64,000 bases of DNA from Thalassospira sp. TSL5-1 (GCF_001907695.1 NZ_KV880638.1:1426882-1490881), one strand, 5' to 3'. Shown: positions 1-9,215, counted from the stretch's first letter. Program-made: numbers and translations. Notes: generated by a model from the sequence alone, not told the origin.

Positions 1-766
1 TATAGGGGTGCTTGGGCGCATTATAGATGGTATCGCGATCCGCAACCTCCATCACATTGCCCAGATACAGCACCAAAATACGGTGGCTGATATGGCGCAC
101 GACCGACAGGTCATGGCTGATAAACAGCAAGGCCAGTCCAAATTCACGCTGCAATTCCTGCAACAGATTAACGATTTGCGCCTGAATGGACACGTCAAGG
201 GCGGATACCGCCTCGTCACAGACAATCAGTTTCGGGCGCAAAACCATGGCCCGGGCAATGCCGATACGCTGGCACTGCCCGCCGGAAAATTCATGGGCAT
301 ACCGGTTGATCATTTCCGGCATCAGGCCAACGCGGGCCATGATCTCGCGCACTTCGTCGCGCACCTGGGCCTTGCTGAGTTCCGGGCGGTGCGTGGTCAA
401 GGGTTCGGCAATGATCTGGCCGATGGTCATGCGCGGATCAAGGGATGCCAGCGGGTCCTGAAAAATGATTTGCAGGTCAGACCGCAGGGCCTGCATCTGT
501 TTATGGTTGATCGATGCCAGATCACGGCCCAGCCATACGGCTTCGCCAGCAGTGGGTTCAATCAGGCGCAAAATGGCACGGCCGAGCGTGGATTTGCCAC
601 AGCCCGATTCCCCCACAACACCCAGCGTTTCGCCAGCCTTGATCTGAAAGCTGACATCATCCACGGCCTTAAGCGGGACTGTCTTTTTGAACAGAAAGCC
701 ACCCGCAGGCACATCAAAATGCACCTTCAGGTTTTTCACATCCAGAAGAACGGGTTCAACAGTCAT
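1..766 (-). CDS. oppF: Oligopeptide ABC transporter ATP-binding protein OppF (partial, 3' end outside window)
   Basis: Second ATPase subunit of an oligopeptide/dipeptide importer, which powers uptake through OppBC at the inner membrane. The first 255 codons are visible. They show a Walker A motif (GESGCGKST), a Q-loop ([11 protein letters not shown]), the ABC signature ([14 protein letters not shown]), Walker B ([12 protein letters not shown]) and the switch His (FISHDL). The ATG at 764-766 overlaps the oppD stop codon (ATGA), so translation is coupled. The missing end should carry the short C-terminal oligopeptide-transporter extension. It is cut only by the window edge; nothing suggests a broken gene. 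Family assignment is firm; substrate is inferred from the operon. Confidence 0.93.
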   Translation of the reverse strand, partial: MTVEPVLLDVKNLKVHFDVPAGGFLFKKTVPLKAVDDVSFQIKAGETLGVVGESGCGKSTLGRAILRLIEPTAGEAVWLGRDLASINHKQMQALRSDLQIIFQDPLASLDPRMTIGQIIAEPLTTHRPELSKAQVRDEVREIMARVGLMPEMINRYAHEFSGGQCQRIGIARAMVLRPKLIVCDEAVSALDVSIQAQIVNLLQELQREFGLALLFISHDLSVVRHISHRILVLYLGNVMEVADRDTIYNAPKHPY

Positions 767-1761
767 GCGGCAAGTCCCTTGTTATCTTCCAAATGGCAGG
801 CTTTGATATGAAGGTCGCCTGTGCTGCCATCTTCGGTCTGGCGCAAAAGCGGCAGTTCCGCCCGGCAGCGGTCAAAGGCGTGCGGGCAACGCGGGGCAAA
901 GCTGCACCCGGCAGGCAAACGTTGTAGGTTGGGCGGCTGGCCCGCGATGGTGACAAGTTTTTCATCTGCATTGACGACATCCAGGCGTGGGGAAGATGCC
1001 AGAAGCCCGGCGGTATAGGGATGCTGCGGGTTGCCAAACAGGTCATCGACCGGCGCACTTTCAATAATGCGCCCGGCATACATCACCTGCACATGGTCAC
1101 AAATACCGGCCACCACACCCAGATCATGGGTGATCATGACGATCGCGGTATTCATTTCCCGTTTAAGGTCGCCCAGCAGGTCGAGAATTTGCGCCTGAAC
1201 GGTCACATCAAGGGCGGTGGTCGGTTCATCGGCAATCAGCAGTTCCGGCTCGCACAAAAGCGCCATTGCGATCATCACGCGCTGGCGCATCCCGCCGGAA
1301 AATTCATGTGGATACATATCGAACCGTTTGCGCGCCTCGGGAATGCGCACCAGGTCCAGCATATCAAGGGCCTTGGCGCGGGCTTCCTTTTCGCTCATGT
1401 TCTTGTGCTGTACCAGCACTTCGGAAAGCTGTTTGGAAATGCGCATATAGGGGTTGAGCGATGTCATCGGATCCTGAAAGATCATCGACATTTTCAAACC
1501 GCGCACCTTGTTAAGCTCGCGGGTGGAAAGGCCAATCAGTTCCTGGCCTTTCAGTTTGGCCGACCCGGTGGAATAGCCGTTGGACGCCAGAAGCCCCATA
1601 ATGGCAAGGAAAGTCTGGCTTTTGCCCGACCCGGATTCCCCGACAACCCCAAGGGCTTCGCCCGCCCTGATCGAAAAGCTGAGGTCATTGACGGCTTTGA
1701 CATCGCCATCATGGGTTTTAAAGACCGTGGTCAGGCCCTGGACGTCAAGAATATTGCTCAT
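763..1761 (-). CDS. oppD: Oligopeptide ABC transporter ATP-binding protein OppD
   Basis: A 332-residue ATPase, normal OppD/DppD length. It shows Walker A (GESGSGKSQ, with Q where T is usual), IFQDPMTSLNP, the signature FSGGMRQRVMIAMAL, Walker B LLIADEPTTALDVT and the switch MITHDLGVV. Near the C-terminus (residues about 285-320) the cysteine cluster typical of OppD/DppD is present (GCSFAPRCPHAFDRC...KACH), which binds an iron-sulfur cluster in characterised relatives. It lies between oppC (14 bp gap) and oppF (4 bp overlap). It pairs with OppF as the heterodimeric motor. The Walker A Q is the only oddity; it is tolerated in some OppD sequences. Confidence 0.93.
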   Translation of the reverse strand: MSNILDVQGLTTVFKTHDGDVKAVNDLSFSIRAGEALGVVGESGSGKSQTFLAIMGLLASNGYSTGSAKLKGQELIGLSTRELNKVRGLKMSMIFQDPMTSLNPYMRISKQLSEVLVQHKNMSEKEARAKALDMLDLVRIPEARKRFDMYPHEFSGGMRQRVMIAMALLCEPELLIADEPTTALDVTVQAQILDLLGDLKREMNTAIVMITHDLGVVAGICDHVQVMYAGRIIESAPVDDLFGNPQHPYTAGLLASSPRLDVVNADEKLVTIAGQPPNLQRLPAGCSFAPRCPHAFDRCRAELPLLRQTEDGSTGDLHIKACHLEDNKGLAA

Positions 1762-1775
1762 GGCGTCATGCTCCT

Positions 1776-2693
1776 TTAGCGGTCACGCGGGTCAAGGGCA
1801 TCGCGCAGCCCGTCGCCGATGAAGTTAAAGCAAAACAGAATGGCCGCCAGGATCGTTGCCGGGAACAGCAGCGTCCAGGGCGCACTTTCCATTTGCTGGG
1901 CACCTTCGGAAATCAGCACACCCAGGCTGGTCATCGGTTCCTGAACACCCAGCCCGAGGAAGGACAGGAAACTTTCAATCAGGATCACCTGCGGGATCGT
2001 TAGCGTGACATACACAATCACCGGGCCCAGCGCATTGGGCACAATGTGGCGGCGAATAATGTTGAAATTCGATACACCCGATGCCCGTGCCGCCTCGACA
2101 AATTCGCGGTTTTTGATCGACAGCGCCTGGCCGCGCACAATGCGCGCCATCGTCAGCCATTCAACCGCGCCAAGGGCAGCAAAAATCAGGTAAATATGGC
2201 GACCAAAAACCACCATCAGCATGATGACGAAAAACATGAAGGGCATCGAATACATGATATCGACAATGCGCATCATGATGCTGTCGGTACGCCCGCCGAT
2301 ATAGCCCGAAATCGCGCCATAGGTCACACCAATCAGAAGCGACACTGATGTGGCGACAATCCCCACCATCAGGGAAACCCGAATGCCATACAGGGATCGG
2401 ACAAAAAGGTCGCGGCCATTGGTATCGGTGCCAAACAGGAAACCGGCCTCAATGTCGGGCGGGGCCTGAATGTAATCCCAGTAAATTTCGTCAAACGGAT
2501 GCGGGTGAAACATGGGAATGATGATGGCAGACAGGGTGATCAGCACCAGCAGGGTGACACTGACCATTGCCGCCTTATTCGCATGCAGGCGGCGAAAGGC
2601 ATCTTCCCACAGAGAACGGCCTTTGACATTGTCTCCGGCCAGTGCCAGATCGGCGGCCTCGGTCGCGGAGGCCGGATTGATTTTTGCAAACAT
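1776..2693 (-). CDS. oppC: Oligopeptide ABC transporter permease OppC
   Basis: Inner-membrane permease of 305 residues. A soluble N-terminus (about 40 residues) is followed by six predicted membrane segments. The EAA loop that docks the ATPase is visible (EFVEAARASGVSNFNIIRRHIVPNALGPV). The N-terminal region around residues 75-105 holds the periplasmic OppC_N-type segment (PPDIEAGFLFGTDTNGRDLF). The start codon overlaps the oppB stop (TAATG), so oppB and oppC are translationally coupled. Together with OppB it forms the peptide channel. Confidence 0.93.
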   Translation of the reverse strand: MFAKINPASATEAADLALAGDNVKGRSLWEDAFRRLHANKAAMVSVTLLVLITLSAIIIPMFHPHPFDEIYWDYIQAPPDIEAGFLFGTDTNGRDLFVRSLYGIRVSLMVGIVATSVSLLIGVTYGAISGYIGGRTDSIMMRIVDIMYSMPFMFFVIMLMVVFGRHIYLIFAALGAVEWLTMARIVRGQALSIKNREFVEAARASGVSNFNIIRRHIVPNALGPVIVYVTLTIPQVILIESFLSFLGLGVQEPMTSLGVLISEGAQQMESAPWTLLFPATILAAILFCFNFIGDGLRDALDPRDR

Positions 2694-3613
2694 TACTGCA
2701 TCCTCACCTTCGGATCGAGCAGGCCGTACACAAGATCGACCAGCAGATTGAACAGAATGATCAGCGAGCCGTAAAAAATAACGACCCCCATCACCAGCGT
2801 ATAGTCGCGGTTCAGCGCGCCCTGGACGAAATAGCGCCCGATGCCGGGAATGGAAAAAATCTGTTCAATCACCACCGAACCGGTGATCACGGCGGCACTT
2901 GCCGGGCCAAGATAGGATACCACCGGCAGGATGCCGGCCTTTAGCGCATGGCGGGTGATCATGATGTGTTCGGGAATGCCCTTTGCCCGGGCGGTGCGCA
3001 CAAAGTTGGAGCGCAAAACTTCGATCATGGAGCCACGGGTGAGGCGGGCGATATAGGCGATTTGCGGCAGCGCCAATGCGACAATCGGCAACACAACCTG
3101 GTCCCATCCCTGTTCCCAGCCACCTACAGGCAGCCAGCGCAAATAAACCCCGAAAACAAGGGTGAGCAGCGGGGCCATGACAAAGTTTGGAATGGTAATG
3201 CCGGTCATGGCGGTTGCCATCACGGCGTAATCAAGTTTTGAATTTTGTTTTAAGGCGGCCAGGGTGCCGAGAGTTGTTCCGATAATCAGGGCCAGGAAAA
3301 TGGCAGATCCGCCAAGCGTTAACGACACCGGAAAACCGCGAAAAATAAGTTCGGTCACGGTAAAGTCGCGATACTGGAAGGATGGGCCGAAATCACCCTG
3401 GATCACATCACCCAGATAGCGGCCATATTGCATCCACAGCGGTTCATCGAGGTGATAAACGGCATTGAGGTTGGCAGCCACCTCTGGCGGTACGGAACGT
3501 TCCTTGTCAAACGGTCCGCCCGGTGCGGTCCGGATCAGAAAGAATGACAGGGTGACAATGATAAAAAGCGTCGGGATCGCCCCGAGCAACCGTTTGAGCG
3601 TAAAGCCAAGCAT
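2693..3613 (-). CDS. oppB: Oligopeptide ABC transporter permease OppB
   Basis: Inner-membrane permease of 306 residues with an N-terminal membrane helix (LKRLLGAIPTLFIIVTLSFFLIR), a periplasmic loop and five further hydrophobic segments. The EAA motif region reads VRTARAKGIPEHIMITRHALKAGILP. The ATG follows a GGGGAT ribosome binding site. The gene lies 74 bp downstream of oppA, and that gap holds a strong hairpin (separate entry). It is the usual partner of OppC. Confidence 0.93.
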   Translation of the reverse strand: MLGFTLKRLLGAIPTLFIIVTLSFFLIRTAPGGPFDKERSVPPEVAANLNAVYHLDEPLWMQYGRYLGDVIQGDFGPSFQYRDFTVTELIFRGFPVSLTLGGSAIFLALIIGTTLGTLAALKQNSKLDYAVMATAMTGITIPNFVMAPLLTLVFGVYLRWLPVGGWEQGWDQVVLPIVALALPQIAYIARLTRGSMIEVLRSNFVRTARAKGIPEHIMITRHALKAGILPVVSYLGPASAAVITGSVVIEQIFSIPGIGRYFVQGALNRDYTLVMGVVIFYGSLIILFNLLVDLVYGLLDPKVRMQ

Positions 3614-3634
3614 ATGGTTATCCCCAAAGCCTGC

Positions 3635-3658
3635 CCGCCGCGCATGGAGGCGCGGCGG
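3635..3658 (-). promoter_or_regulatory. Stem-loop in the oppA-oppB intercistronic gap
   Basis: A perfect 9-bp GC-only stem (CCGCCGCGC / GCGCGGCGG) with a 6-base loop lies between oppA and oppB and is not followed by a T-run. Hairpins in this position commonly stabilise the upstream binding-protein mRNA, or attenuate read-through so that oppA exceeds the permease genes. The role here is inference; the stem itself is directly visible. Confidence 0.6.
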
Positions 3659-3687
3659 ACAGCATGTTCAGACTGTCAATCGAAGGA

Positions 3688-5346
3688 TTATTTTTCGATA
3701 TACAGATACTGCGAACGAACATGGTCCAGCACGTTGACATGCCCTTTGCCATCGGCATCCCAGCCTTTGACATACGGTTTGATCATGTGCTTGGTCACAT
3801 AGTGATAAATCGGGGCAACCGCGTTGGCATCCAGGAAGATGCGCTCGGCATCCTCAAGCAGTTTCATCCGCTTGGCGGAATCCTGCTCCTTGGAGGCTTC
3901 GTCCATCAGCTTGTCATATTCCGGATCGGCAAAGCCGGTGTCGTTCAGGCCGGAATCGGATTTCCACAGTTCCAGGAAGGTGTTGGGGTCGTTGTAATCG
4001 CCAATCCAGCCCGCACGGAAGACCTGGGTTTTTTCCTTGGCCTTACGGGTTTCCAGGAAGACCTTGAATTCTTCATTGACCAGATTGACCTTGGCACCCA
4101 GCACACTTTTCCACATCGAGGCAATCGCAATGGCGATTTTCTTGTGGTTGTCATTGGTGTTGTAACGAATTTCAACCGTCAGGGGGTTATCCTTGGAATA
4201 TCCGGCTTCCTGATACAGCTTATAGGCTTTTTCGTTGCGTTCCTTTTGGGGCATGTCCTTGAAATTGACATAAACCGGATCATAACCGTTCATGCCGGGC
4301 ACGACATAGGAATAGGCCGGAACTTCGCCTGCGGTGACAATCTTGTCCATCAGGATGTCGCGATTGATCGCCAGTGAAAAGGCTTCGCGCAGCTTGGCAT
4401 TGTCAAAGGGCGGCTTGGTCATGTTAAAGCCGTAATAATAAACGCCCAGATAGTTCGACACGACGAATTCATCATTCATATTGTCGCGGATCCATTTGAT
4501 CTGGTCGTTCGGCACTTCATAGGTCCAGTCCAGTTCCCCGGCGCGATAACGCTTCAGCTCGGCCGTGGTGCTTTCGGTCGGATAATAAATGACCTTGTCG
4601 AGCTTGACGCTGTCGGCATTCCAGTACTGGTCGTTCTTGGCCAGAACGATGCGCGACTGCGGGTTCCATTCAATCAGTTTGAAGGCACCATTGGTCACGG
4701 AATTGTCCGGGCGGGTCCACTGGTCGCCAAATTTTTCAACAGCCGGTTTGTAAACCGGATAGCTGACCGAATGGGTCAGCAAGCCCAGGAAATAGGGGGT
4801 CGGACCGGCAAGGTCCACTTCCAGGGTTTTGTCGTCAATGGCCTTGGCACCCAGTTCGGACGGGTCCTTTTTGCCTGCGGTAATGTCTTCGGCATTTTTG
4901 ATCGGCGCCAGCAGGAACGAATATTCCGATCCGGTTTTCGGGTCCACGGCACGCTGCCAGGCATAAACGAAGTCACCGGCGGTCACGGGCTCGCCATTGG
5001 ACCATTTGGCATCATCGCGGATTTTGAAGGTATAGGTCAGGCCGTCTTCACTAACGGTCCAGCTTTCGGCATCGCCGGGAACGATGTCACCGCTGGGCGC
5101 TTCGCCAACCAGGCCTTCAAAAAGGTCGCGCAAAATGTGCGATGCCGGAACGTCTTCGGTAATTTGCGGGTCAAGGCTGCCCGGTTCCGAACCATTGCCC
5201 CGGTTCAAAACCATTTCAGCCTGGGCCGAAACCGGTGCCAATACAGCCATGCTGCTTGCGAGAAGGCCAGTGCCAATCAGAAAAGCTCGTGACGAATTCA
5301 AGAAACCGTGCACGAGACCATCTTTGGTCTTCGTGATAAATGACAT
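3688..5346 (-). CDS. oppA: Oligopeptide-binding protein OppA (extracellular solute-binding protein family 5)
   Basis: Periplasmic peptide receptor of 552 residues, the usual OppA length. An N-terminal signal peptide with a charged start, a hydrophobic core (AFLIGTGLLASSMAVLAPV) and a likely cut after AQA at about residue 43 is seen. The mature start MVLNRGNGSEPGSLDPQ is typical OppA/MppA, followed by the family-5 signature near residues 105-130 (YTFKIRDDAKWSNGEPVTAGDFVYAW). An AGGGAGA site precedes the ATG. It is the first gene of oppABCDF and should deliver peptides to OppBC. A relative that binds murein peptide cannot be excluded from sequence alone. Confidence 0.94.
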   Translation of the reverse strand: MSFITKTKDGLVHGFLNSSRAFLIGTGLLASSMAVLAPVSAQAEMVLNRGNGSEPGSLDPQITEDVPASHILRDLFEGLVGEAPSGDIVPGDAESWTVSEDGLTYTFKIRDDAKWSNGEPVTAGDFVYAWQRAVDPKTGSEYSFLLAPIKNAEDITAGKKDPSELGAKAIDDKTLEVDLAGPTPYFLGLLTHSVSYPVYKPAVEKFGDQWTRPDNSVTNGAFKLIEWNPQSRIVLAKNDQYWNADSVKLDKVIYYPTESTTAELKRYRAGELDWTYEVPNDQIKWIRDNMNDEFVVSNYLGVYYYGFNMTKPPFDNAKLREAFSLAINRDILMDKIVTAGEVPAYSYVVPGMNGYDPVYVNFKDMPQKERNEKAYKLYQEAGYSKDNPLTVEIRYNTNDNHKKIAIAIASMWKSVLGAKVNLVNEEFKVFLETRKAKEKTQVFRAGWIGDYNDPNTFLELWKSDSGLNDTGFADPEYDKLMDEASKEQDSAKRMKLLEDAERIFLDANAVAPIYHYVTKHMIKPYVKGWDADGKGHVNVLDHVRSQYLYIEK

Positions 5347-6123
5347 TTAGATATGTCTCCCTATTTTTGTTGTTCGCCCTGAAGCAGGAAGCATCCCCAC
5401 TAATGCGTACGTGGAAATACTGATAACAAAGCCTGTAACCTGCAAGTGACAAATCCACAAAACGGAAACAATTGAAAAAAAATTACCGAAATCAGGTTCA
5501 ATATTTTATATTTTTGCGCAAAATGCCGGTTTGGCAGTGGGTTAATTGCATGTTCGTATCGCGTCGATACAGTCACTTTGCCATGCGGGCATTTGGTACC
5601 GGTCAGGGTTTTGCGGCAAATCAGCGTGTGGGGGCTTTTGTCTGCATATCCTTGATCAAGCTATGTATTTTTCGATGGGCAGCATTGCGCGGCGTTTGTT
5701 CTCGGTTGGTGGTGTTTTGGTAATCCGGCTCTCAATGTCCTGCTTTTATCAAAGCTTTTTTGGTTTAAGGTTTTGATATTTAAAGATTAAAAAAACTTCT
5801 CAGTCGTAGATATGTTGTGCATCCCTGTTTGGCGATGTGTCTGCGGCTGGCAGGGCGACTCGATGGTTCCCGTTTTCTTTTTTGTGCAGTGAAATGTCTC
5901 ACACCCGAGTCAGGTATCTGCCCGAAATCTGGGCAGAATGTTGAATTTGCTCTGCCCTTTGTAAAAAGCGGCCGTCTGTTTGCCAGGGCAATGGTATAAG
6001 TTTTGGAAAATTCTTGCAGATCACGGTGAACGGGGTTTGTTTTAAAAAATAGGGCAGGCCGCTTGTCGGGGGTGGTAGATAACCCGGACATATGGCACGG
6101 CAGCCATCAGCACAGGGGGCATC
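5347..6123. other. 777-bp intergenic region upstream of oppA and the methyltransferase gene
   Basis: No convincing gene was found on either strand. Open frames here (for example 5780-6091 on the minus strand) lack ribosome binding sites and recognisable domains. The region includes A+T-rich tracts around 5500-5520 and 5770-5800. It must contain the divergent promoters of oppA and of the methyltransferase gene, but I cannot assign -35/-10 elements with confidence. Confidence 0.5.
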
Positions 6124-7035
6124 ATGAATCAAAATGCGGGGAACCCGGTTTGGCAGGATCTGTCATCTGACTGGCTGAACTGGGCGGACCGGCTGGCACC
6201 CCAGGCCGATAAAATCAACCGTCACCTTGCGGATGCGCTGGAATTACACGCAATGGCCGATCAGCCAGGGCGTTCTGGCCCAAATGGCCTGTGCGTGCTT
6301 GATCTTGCTTCGGGGGTCGGAGAGCCGGCATTTGGTCTTGCGGCTTTGTTGTCGTCCGCATTTTTGGACATGTCCGCCAGTGCAGAGGAAAAGTCGCTTC
6401 CCCAGGGCCGGGTGATCGCCAGTGATATTGCCCCGTTAATGTGTGCCGGGCTGGCCGGGCGTGCCGCACGGGCGGAAATTGCCAATCTTGATGTTGTTGC
6501 CGCCAATATGCAGTCCCTGCCATTTTCCGATGGGGTGTTTGACGGGGTGTCGTGCCGGTTTGGCATCATGTTTTGTCAAAATCCGGACCAGGCCCTGCGC
6601 GAAACCCGCCGTGTTTTGTCACCGGGCGGGCGGGCAGCCTTTATGGTTTGGGGGCCAATGGCGGAAAATCCGCTATTTGCGGCAATGGATGCAATTTTCA
6701 CCCGGGTTCTGGGCACCGGGTTTGAGGCGGCGGGACTGGATCTGTTTGGTTTTTCGTCCGCCGAAAATTCGGTTGCACGGCTGATCAATGCTGGTTTTGA
6801 CGATGTTTCGCTTGTTACACATACACCATGCGGGCGGATTCCCGCCTCCGCCCCCTTCTGGCGACCACAAATGGAGATGCTTTTTGGCGCTTCATTGCGA
6901 AATGCCACGTTTGAGCAGGGCAGGGAAATTGACGATCTGATGCGGGCCAGCCTGTCGCAACATATTGAAGACACATATTTTCGAGTGCCGATGTGCTTTC
7001 ATGTCCTTTCGGGACGTCGCGAAGCCGCAGAATGA
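6124..7035 (+). CDS. Class I SAM-dependent methyltransferase
   Basis: A 303-residue soluble protein with a Rossmann-type SAM-binding core. Motif I is CVLDLASGVGEPA at about residues 58-70. An acidic residue ends strand 2 (VIASDIAPLM), and motif IV/post-I follows (FDGVSCRFGIMFCQNPDQALRETRRVLSPGG), as in the UbiE/COQ5-like Methyltransf_11 family. The substrate is unknown. The gene stands alone between the opp promoter region and queC and is transcribed toward queC. A ubiquinone-type role is possible, but the C-terminal part does not match UbiE closely, so I keep the general name. Confidence 0.8.
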   Translation: MNQNAGNPVWQDLSSDWLNWADRLAPQADKINRHLADALELHAMADQPGRSGPNGLCVLDLASGVGEPAFGLAALLSSAFLDMSASAEEKSLPQGRVIASDIAPLMCAGLAGRAARAEIANLDVVAANMQSLPFSDGVFDGVSCRFGIMFCQNPDQALRETRRVLSPGGRAAFMVWGPMAENPLFAAMDAIFTRVLGTGFEAAGLDLFGFSSAENSVARLINAGFDDVSLVTHTPCGRIPASAPFWRPQMEMLFGASLRNATFEQGREIDDLMRASLSQHIEDTYFRVPMCFHVLSGRREAAE

Positions 7036-7093
7036 AAGCCCTTGCCTTTTTTTGCGTGATGTGTGAAACGCCCCGCTTGGTGAACTTTCAGGG

Positions 7094-7108
7094 CCGGTAA
7101 AATACCGG
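7094..7108 (+). repeat. Short inverted repeat between the methyltransferase gene and queC
   Basis: CCGGTA-AAA-TACCGG is a perfect 6-bp inverted repeat followed by TTT, just upstream of the candidate preQ1 aptamer. It may be a weak terminator for the methyltransferase gene or part of the queC leader. It is short, so its significance is uncertain. Confidence 0.4.
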
Positions 7109-7120
7109 TTTCGAGAGGTC

Positions 7121-7156
7121 CCCCTGTCGTAGCACCAGGTAAAAAACACGCAAAGG
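7121..7156 (+). promoter_or_regulatory. Candidate preQ1-I riboswitch in the queC leader
   Basis: The leader immediately before queC has the compact layout of a class I preQ1 aptamer: stem strand CCTG (7123-7126), loop TCGTAGCAC (7127-7135), closing strand CAGG (7136-7139), then an A-rich tail TAAAAAACACG (7140-7150). The tail ACG can pair with CGT in the loop, as in the H-type pseudoknot. The tail runs directly into AAAGG (7152-7156), the ribosome binding site of queC, so ligand binding would hide the site. The stem is only 4 bp. The assignment rests on layout and gene context; no covariance model was run. Confidence 0.6.
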
Positions 7157-7163
7157 TTATACC

Positions 7164-7895
7164 ATGAAAACCATCGTCGTCTGTTCGGGCGGCCTGGATT
7201 CTGTGACGCTGGCGCACAAGGTTGCGCGCGAACACAGTTTGCAGGGACTGATTTCCTTTGATTATGGTCAGCGCCATAAAAAGGAACTTGATTATGCTGC
7301 CGATACCGCCCGCGATTTGGGCGTTCCGCACAATATTGTTGATCTGAAACCTGTTGGCAGGCTTCTGACCGGCTCGTCACTCACCAGTGATGATGTTGCC
7401 GTGCCCGATGGCCATTATGCCGAAGAAACCATGCGCATTACGGTTGTGCCCAACCGCAATGCCATCATGATGACGGTGGCATTTGGTGCCGCCGCCAGTG
7501 CTGGGGCCGATGCGGTGGCGGCTGCCATGCACGGCGGGGATCACTTTATCTATCCCGACTGCCGGCCCGATTTTGTTAATGCGTTTCAGTCCATGCAGGA
7601 TCATGCCCTGGAAGGGGTGGCGCAAATCCGGCTTTATACGCCTTTCATTCATACTTCCAAGGCCGATATTGCTGCCGAAGCTGGCCGCCTTGGCGTGCCG
7701 ATTGATCGTACATGGTCCTGTTATAAGGGCGGCGATGTGCATTGCGGGCGCTGCGGGACCTGTGTGGAACGGCGCGAGGCATTGGAGCTTGCCCGTGTTC
7801 CTGACCCGACCGTTTATACCGACCGGGAATACTGGAAACAGGCCCGTGCCGAACACGCGAAGCGCAAATACGCTGAACACAGCAGCCAAAACTAA
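7164..7895 (+). CDS. queC: 7-cyano-7-deazaguanine synthase QueC
   Basis: Converts 7-carboxy-7-deazaguanine to preQ0 using ATP and ammonia, on the queuosine pathway. The 243-residue protein has the PP-loop ATP-binding motif SGGLDS at residues 8-13. It also has the four zinc-binding cysteines C186, C194, C197 and C200 (CYKGGDVHCGRCGTC). Length and motif spacing are standard. AAAGG precedes the ATG by 7 bases and forms the 3' end of the candidate riboswitch. It is followed by queD and queE on the same strand, so the three steps from dihydroneopterin triphosphate to preQ0 are encoded together. Confidence 0.96.
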   Translation: MKTIVVCSGGLDSVTLAHKVAREHSLQGLISFDYGQRHKKELDYAADTARDLGVPHNIVDLKPVGRLLTGSSLTSDDVAVPDGHYAEETMRITVVPNRNAIMMTVAFGAAASAGADAVAAAMHGGDHFIYPDCRPDFVNAFQSMQDHALEGVAQIRLYTPFIHTSKADIAAEAGRLGVPIDRTWSCYKGGDVHCGRCGTCVERREALELARVPDPTVYTDREYWKQARAEHAKRKYAEHSSQN

Positions 7896-8034
7896 ATTCA
7901 CGATCACTTTACGATTACTGGCGTGGTCTCCTGCGACCGGCAAACGGCCCTTGTGATTGGCGGCGTCCAGCGTCTGTCCAGGTGGGCCGGTTTGTTGGCT
8001 GTGGGCAAATCTGCTGCCTGAAACGAGATAAAAG

Positions 8035-8391
8035 ATGTTTAGAATTACCAAACAATTTGCCTTTTCGGCTTCCCATGTTCTGGGCGGGCTGGAGGCTGAT
8101 CACCCTTGTGCGCGCCTGCATGGTCACAACTATATTGTCGAGGTCGAACTGGCCGCTGCCAGTCTGGATGGGCGTGGTTTTGTGCGCGATTACCGCGAAC
8201 TTTCACCTTTAAAACGTCTGATTGACGATGAATTTGACCATCGGCACCTGAACGACGTGCTGGGTCACGACCATGTCACGGCTGAAAATCTGGCAAAGTT
8301 CTTTTACGATTGGGCAAAGGGCCGTTGGCCCGAAGTTTCTGCCATTCGGGTGTCGGAAACCCCCAAAACCTGGGCGGAATATCGGCCATGA
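8035..8391 (+). CDS. queD: 6-carboxy-5,6,7,8-tetrahydropterin synthase QueD
   Basis: Second enzyme of queuosine precursor synthesis: it turns 7,8-dihydroneopterin triphosphate into 6-carboxytetrahydropterin. The 118-residue protein has the zinc ligands H14, H29 and H31 (FSASH...RLHGHNY) and the active-site Cys C25. The later DHRHLND-type element (FDHRHLNDVLGHDHVTAENLA) and a terminal Glu-containing segment (IRVSETPKTWAEY) are also present. It overlaps queE by 4 bp (ATGA), indicating coupled translation. A gap of 139 bp after queC contains no gene. Confidence 0.95.
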   Translation: MFRITKQFAFSASHVLGGLEADHPCARLHGHNYIVEVELAAASLDGRGFVRDYRELSPLKRLIDDEFDHRHLNDVLGHDHVTAENLAKFFYDWAKGRWPEVSAIRVSETPKTWAEYRP

Positions 8392-9215
8392 GCCGGCATA
8401 TCATGGCCTCCGACAGCACGGAAAATGACCTTGTAACTCAGGCCCGACCGGTTGATGACAGCCAGAAAGTGCGCCGAGATGGCAAAATTCGCATTTCGGA
8501 AATTTTCGGCCCGACCGTGCAGGGCGAAGGGGCGCTGTTGGGCCTGCCAACGGTTTTTGTCCGCACCGGGGGCTGCGATTTCCGTTGTTCGTGGTGCGAT
8601 ACCCTTTATGCCGTAGACCCGGCCTTTCGGGCCGACTGGCAGCCGATGGATGCCGGGCAGATTCTCGATCAGGTAAAAAAACTCTCGGGCGGGCGACCAG
8701 TGTTGGTCACCCTCTCGGGGGGCAACCCTGCCATTCAACCGTTGGAACCGCTCATTGATTTGGGCCAGCCGCAGGGCTTTAGCTTTGCCATTGAAACCCA
8801 GGGCAGCATCGCCCGGCGCTGGTTTGCCAAACTCGATCATTTGACGCTGAGCCCCAAACCGCCCTCCAGTCACACGACATTCAATGCCGATGATCTGGCT
8901 GCCTGCATTGCCGCTGCTCGCAATGGTACGGGCCACGGTCCGGCCATAACCCTGAAATTTCCTGTGGCGGACGAGGCCGACCTGGCGTTTGCCAACCATG
9001 TGAGGTCCCTTCACCGCGATATTCCCTGTTATTTGCAGCCGGTCAACGCCACCCCGGCGGCCCCGCATCCCGATGGGGCGGACGGCGTTGATCTTGACGC
9101 CCTGACAGAACGCTATCGCTGGCTGGTGGACCGGGTTGCGAAAAACGGCTGGTTTGATGTGCGCGTCATGCCGCAATGGCATGTGCATGTCTGGGGCAAT
9201 CTGCGCGGGGTTTGA
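8388..9215 (+). CDS. queE: 7-carboxy-7-deazaguanine synthase QueE (radical SAM)
   Basis: Radical-SAM enzyme that rearranges 6-carboxytetrahydropterin to 7-carboxy-7-deazaguanine. From the ATG that overlaps the queD stop it has 275 residues. The cluster motif is C63-x3-C67-x2-C70 (CDFRCSWC), preceded by EIFGPTVQGEG, the QueE hallmark near residues 38-48. The frame is open further upstream inside queD, but the ATGA overlap is the most economical start; an alternative ATG is at 8403. The C-terminal VMPQWHVHVWGN is typical of the family. Confidence 0.94.
   Translation: MSRHIMASDSTENDLVTQARPVDDSQKVRRDGKIRISEIFGPTVQGEGALLGLPTVFVRTGGCDFRCSWCDTLYAVDPAFRADWQPMDAGQILDQVKKLSGGRPVLVTLSGGNPAIQPLEPLIDLGQPQGFSFAIETQGSIARRWFAKLDHLTLSPKPPSSHTTFNADDLAACIAAARNGTGHGPAITLKFPVADEADLAFANHVRSLHRDIPCYLQPVNATPAAPHPDGADGVDLDALTERYRWLVDRVAKNGWFDVRVMPQWHVHVWGNLRGV

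Noticed and set aside
1-766. Apparent truncation of oppF
   Set aside because: The frame is intact to the window edge, so it is simply cut by the window.
5472-6132. Several short open frames in the opp/methyltransferase gap
   Set aside because: They lack ribosome binding sites and any domain, and overlap each other on both strands.
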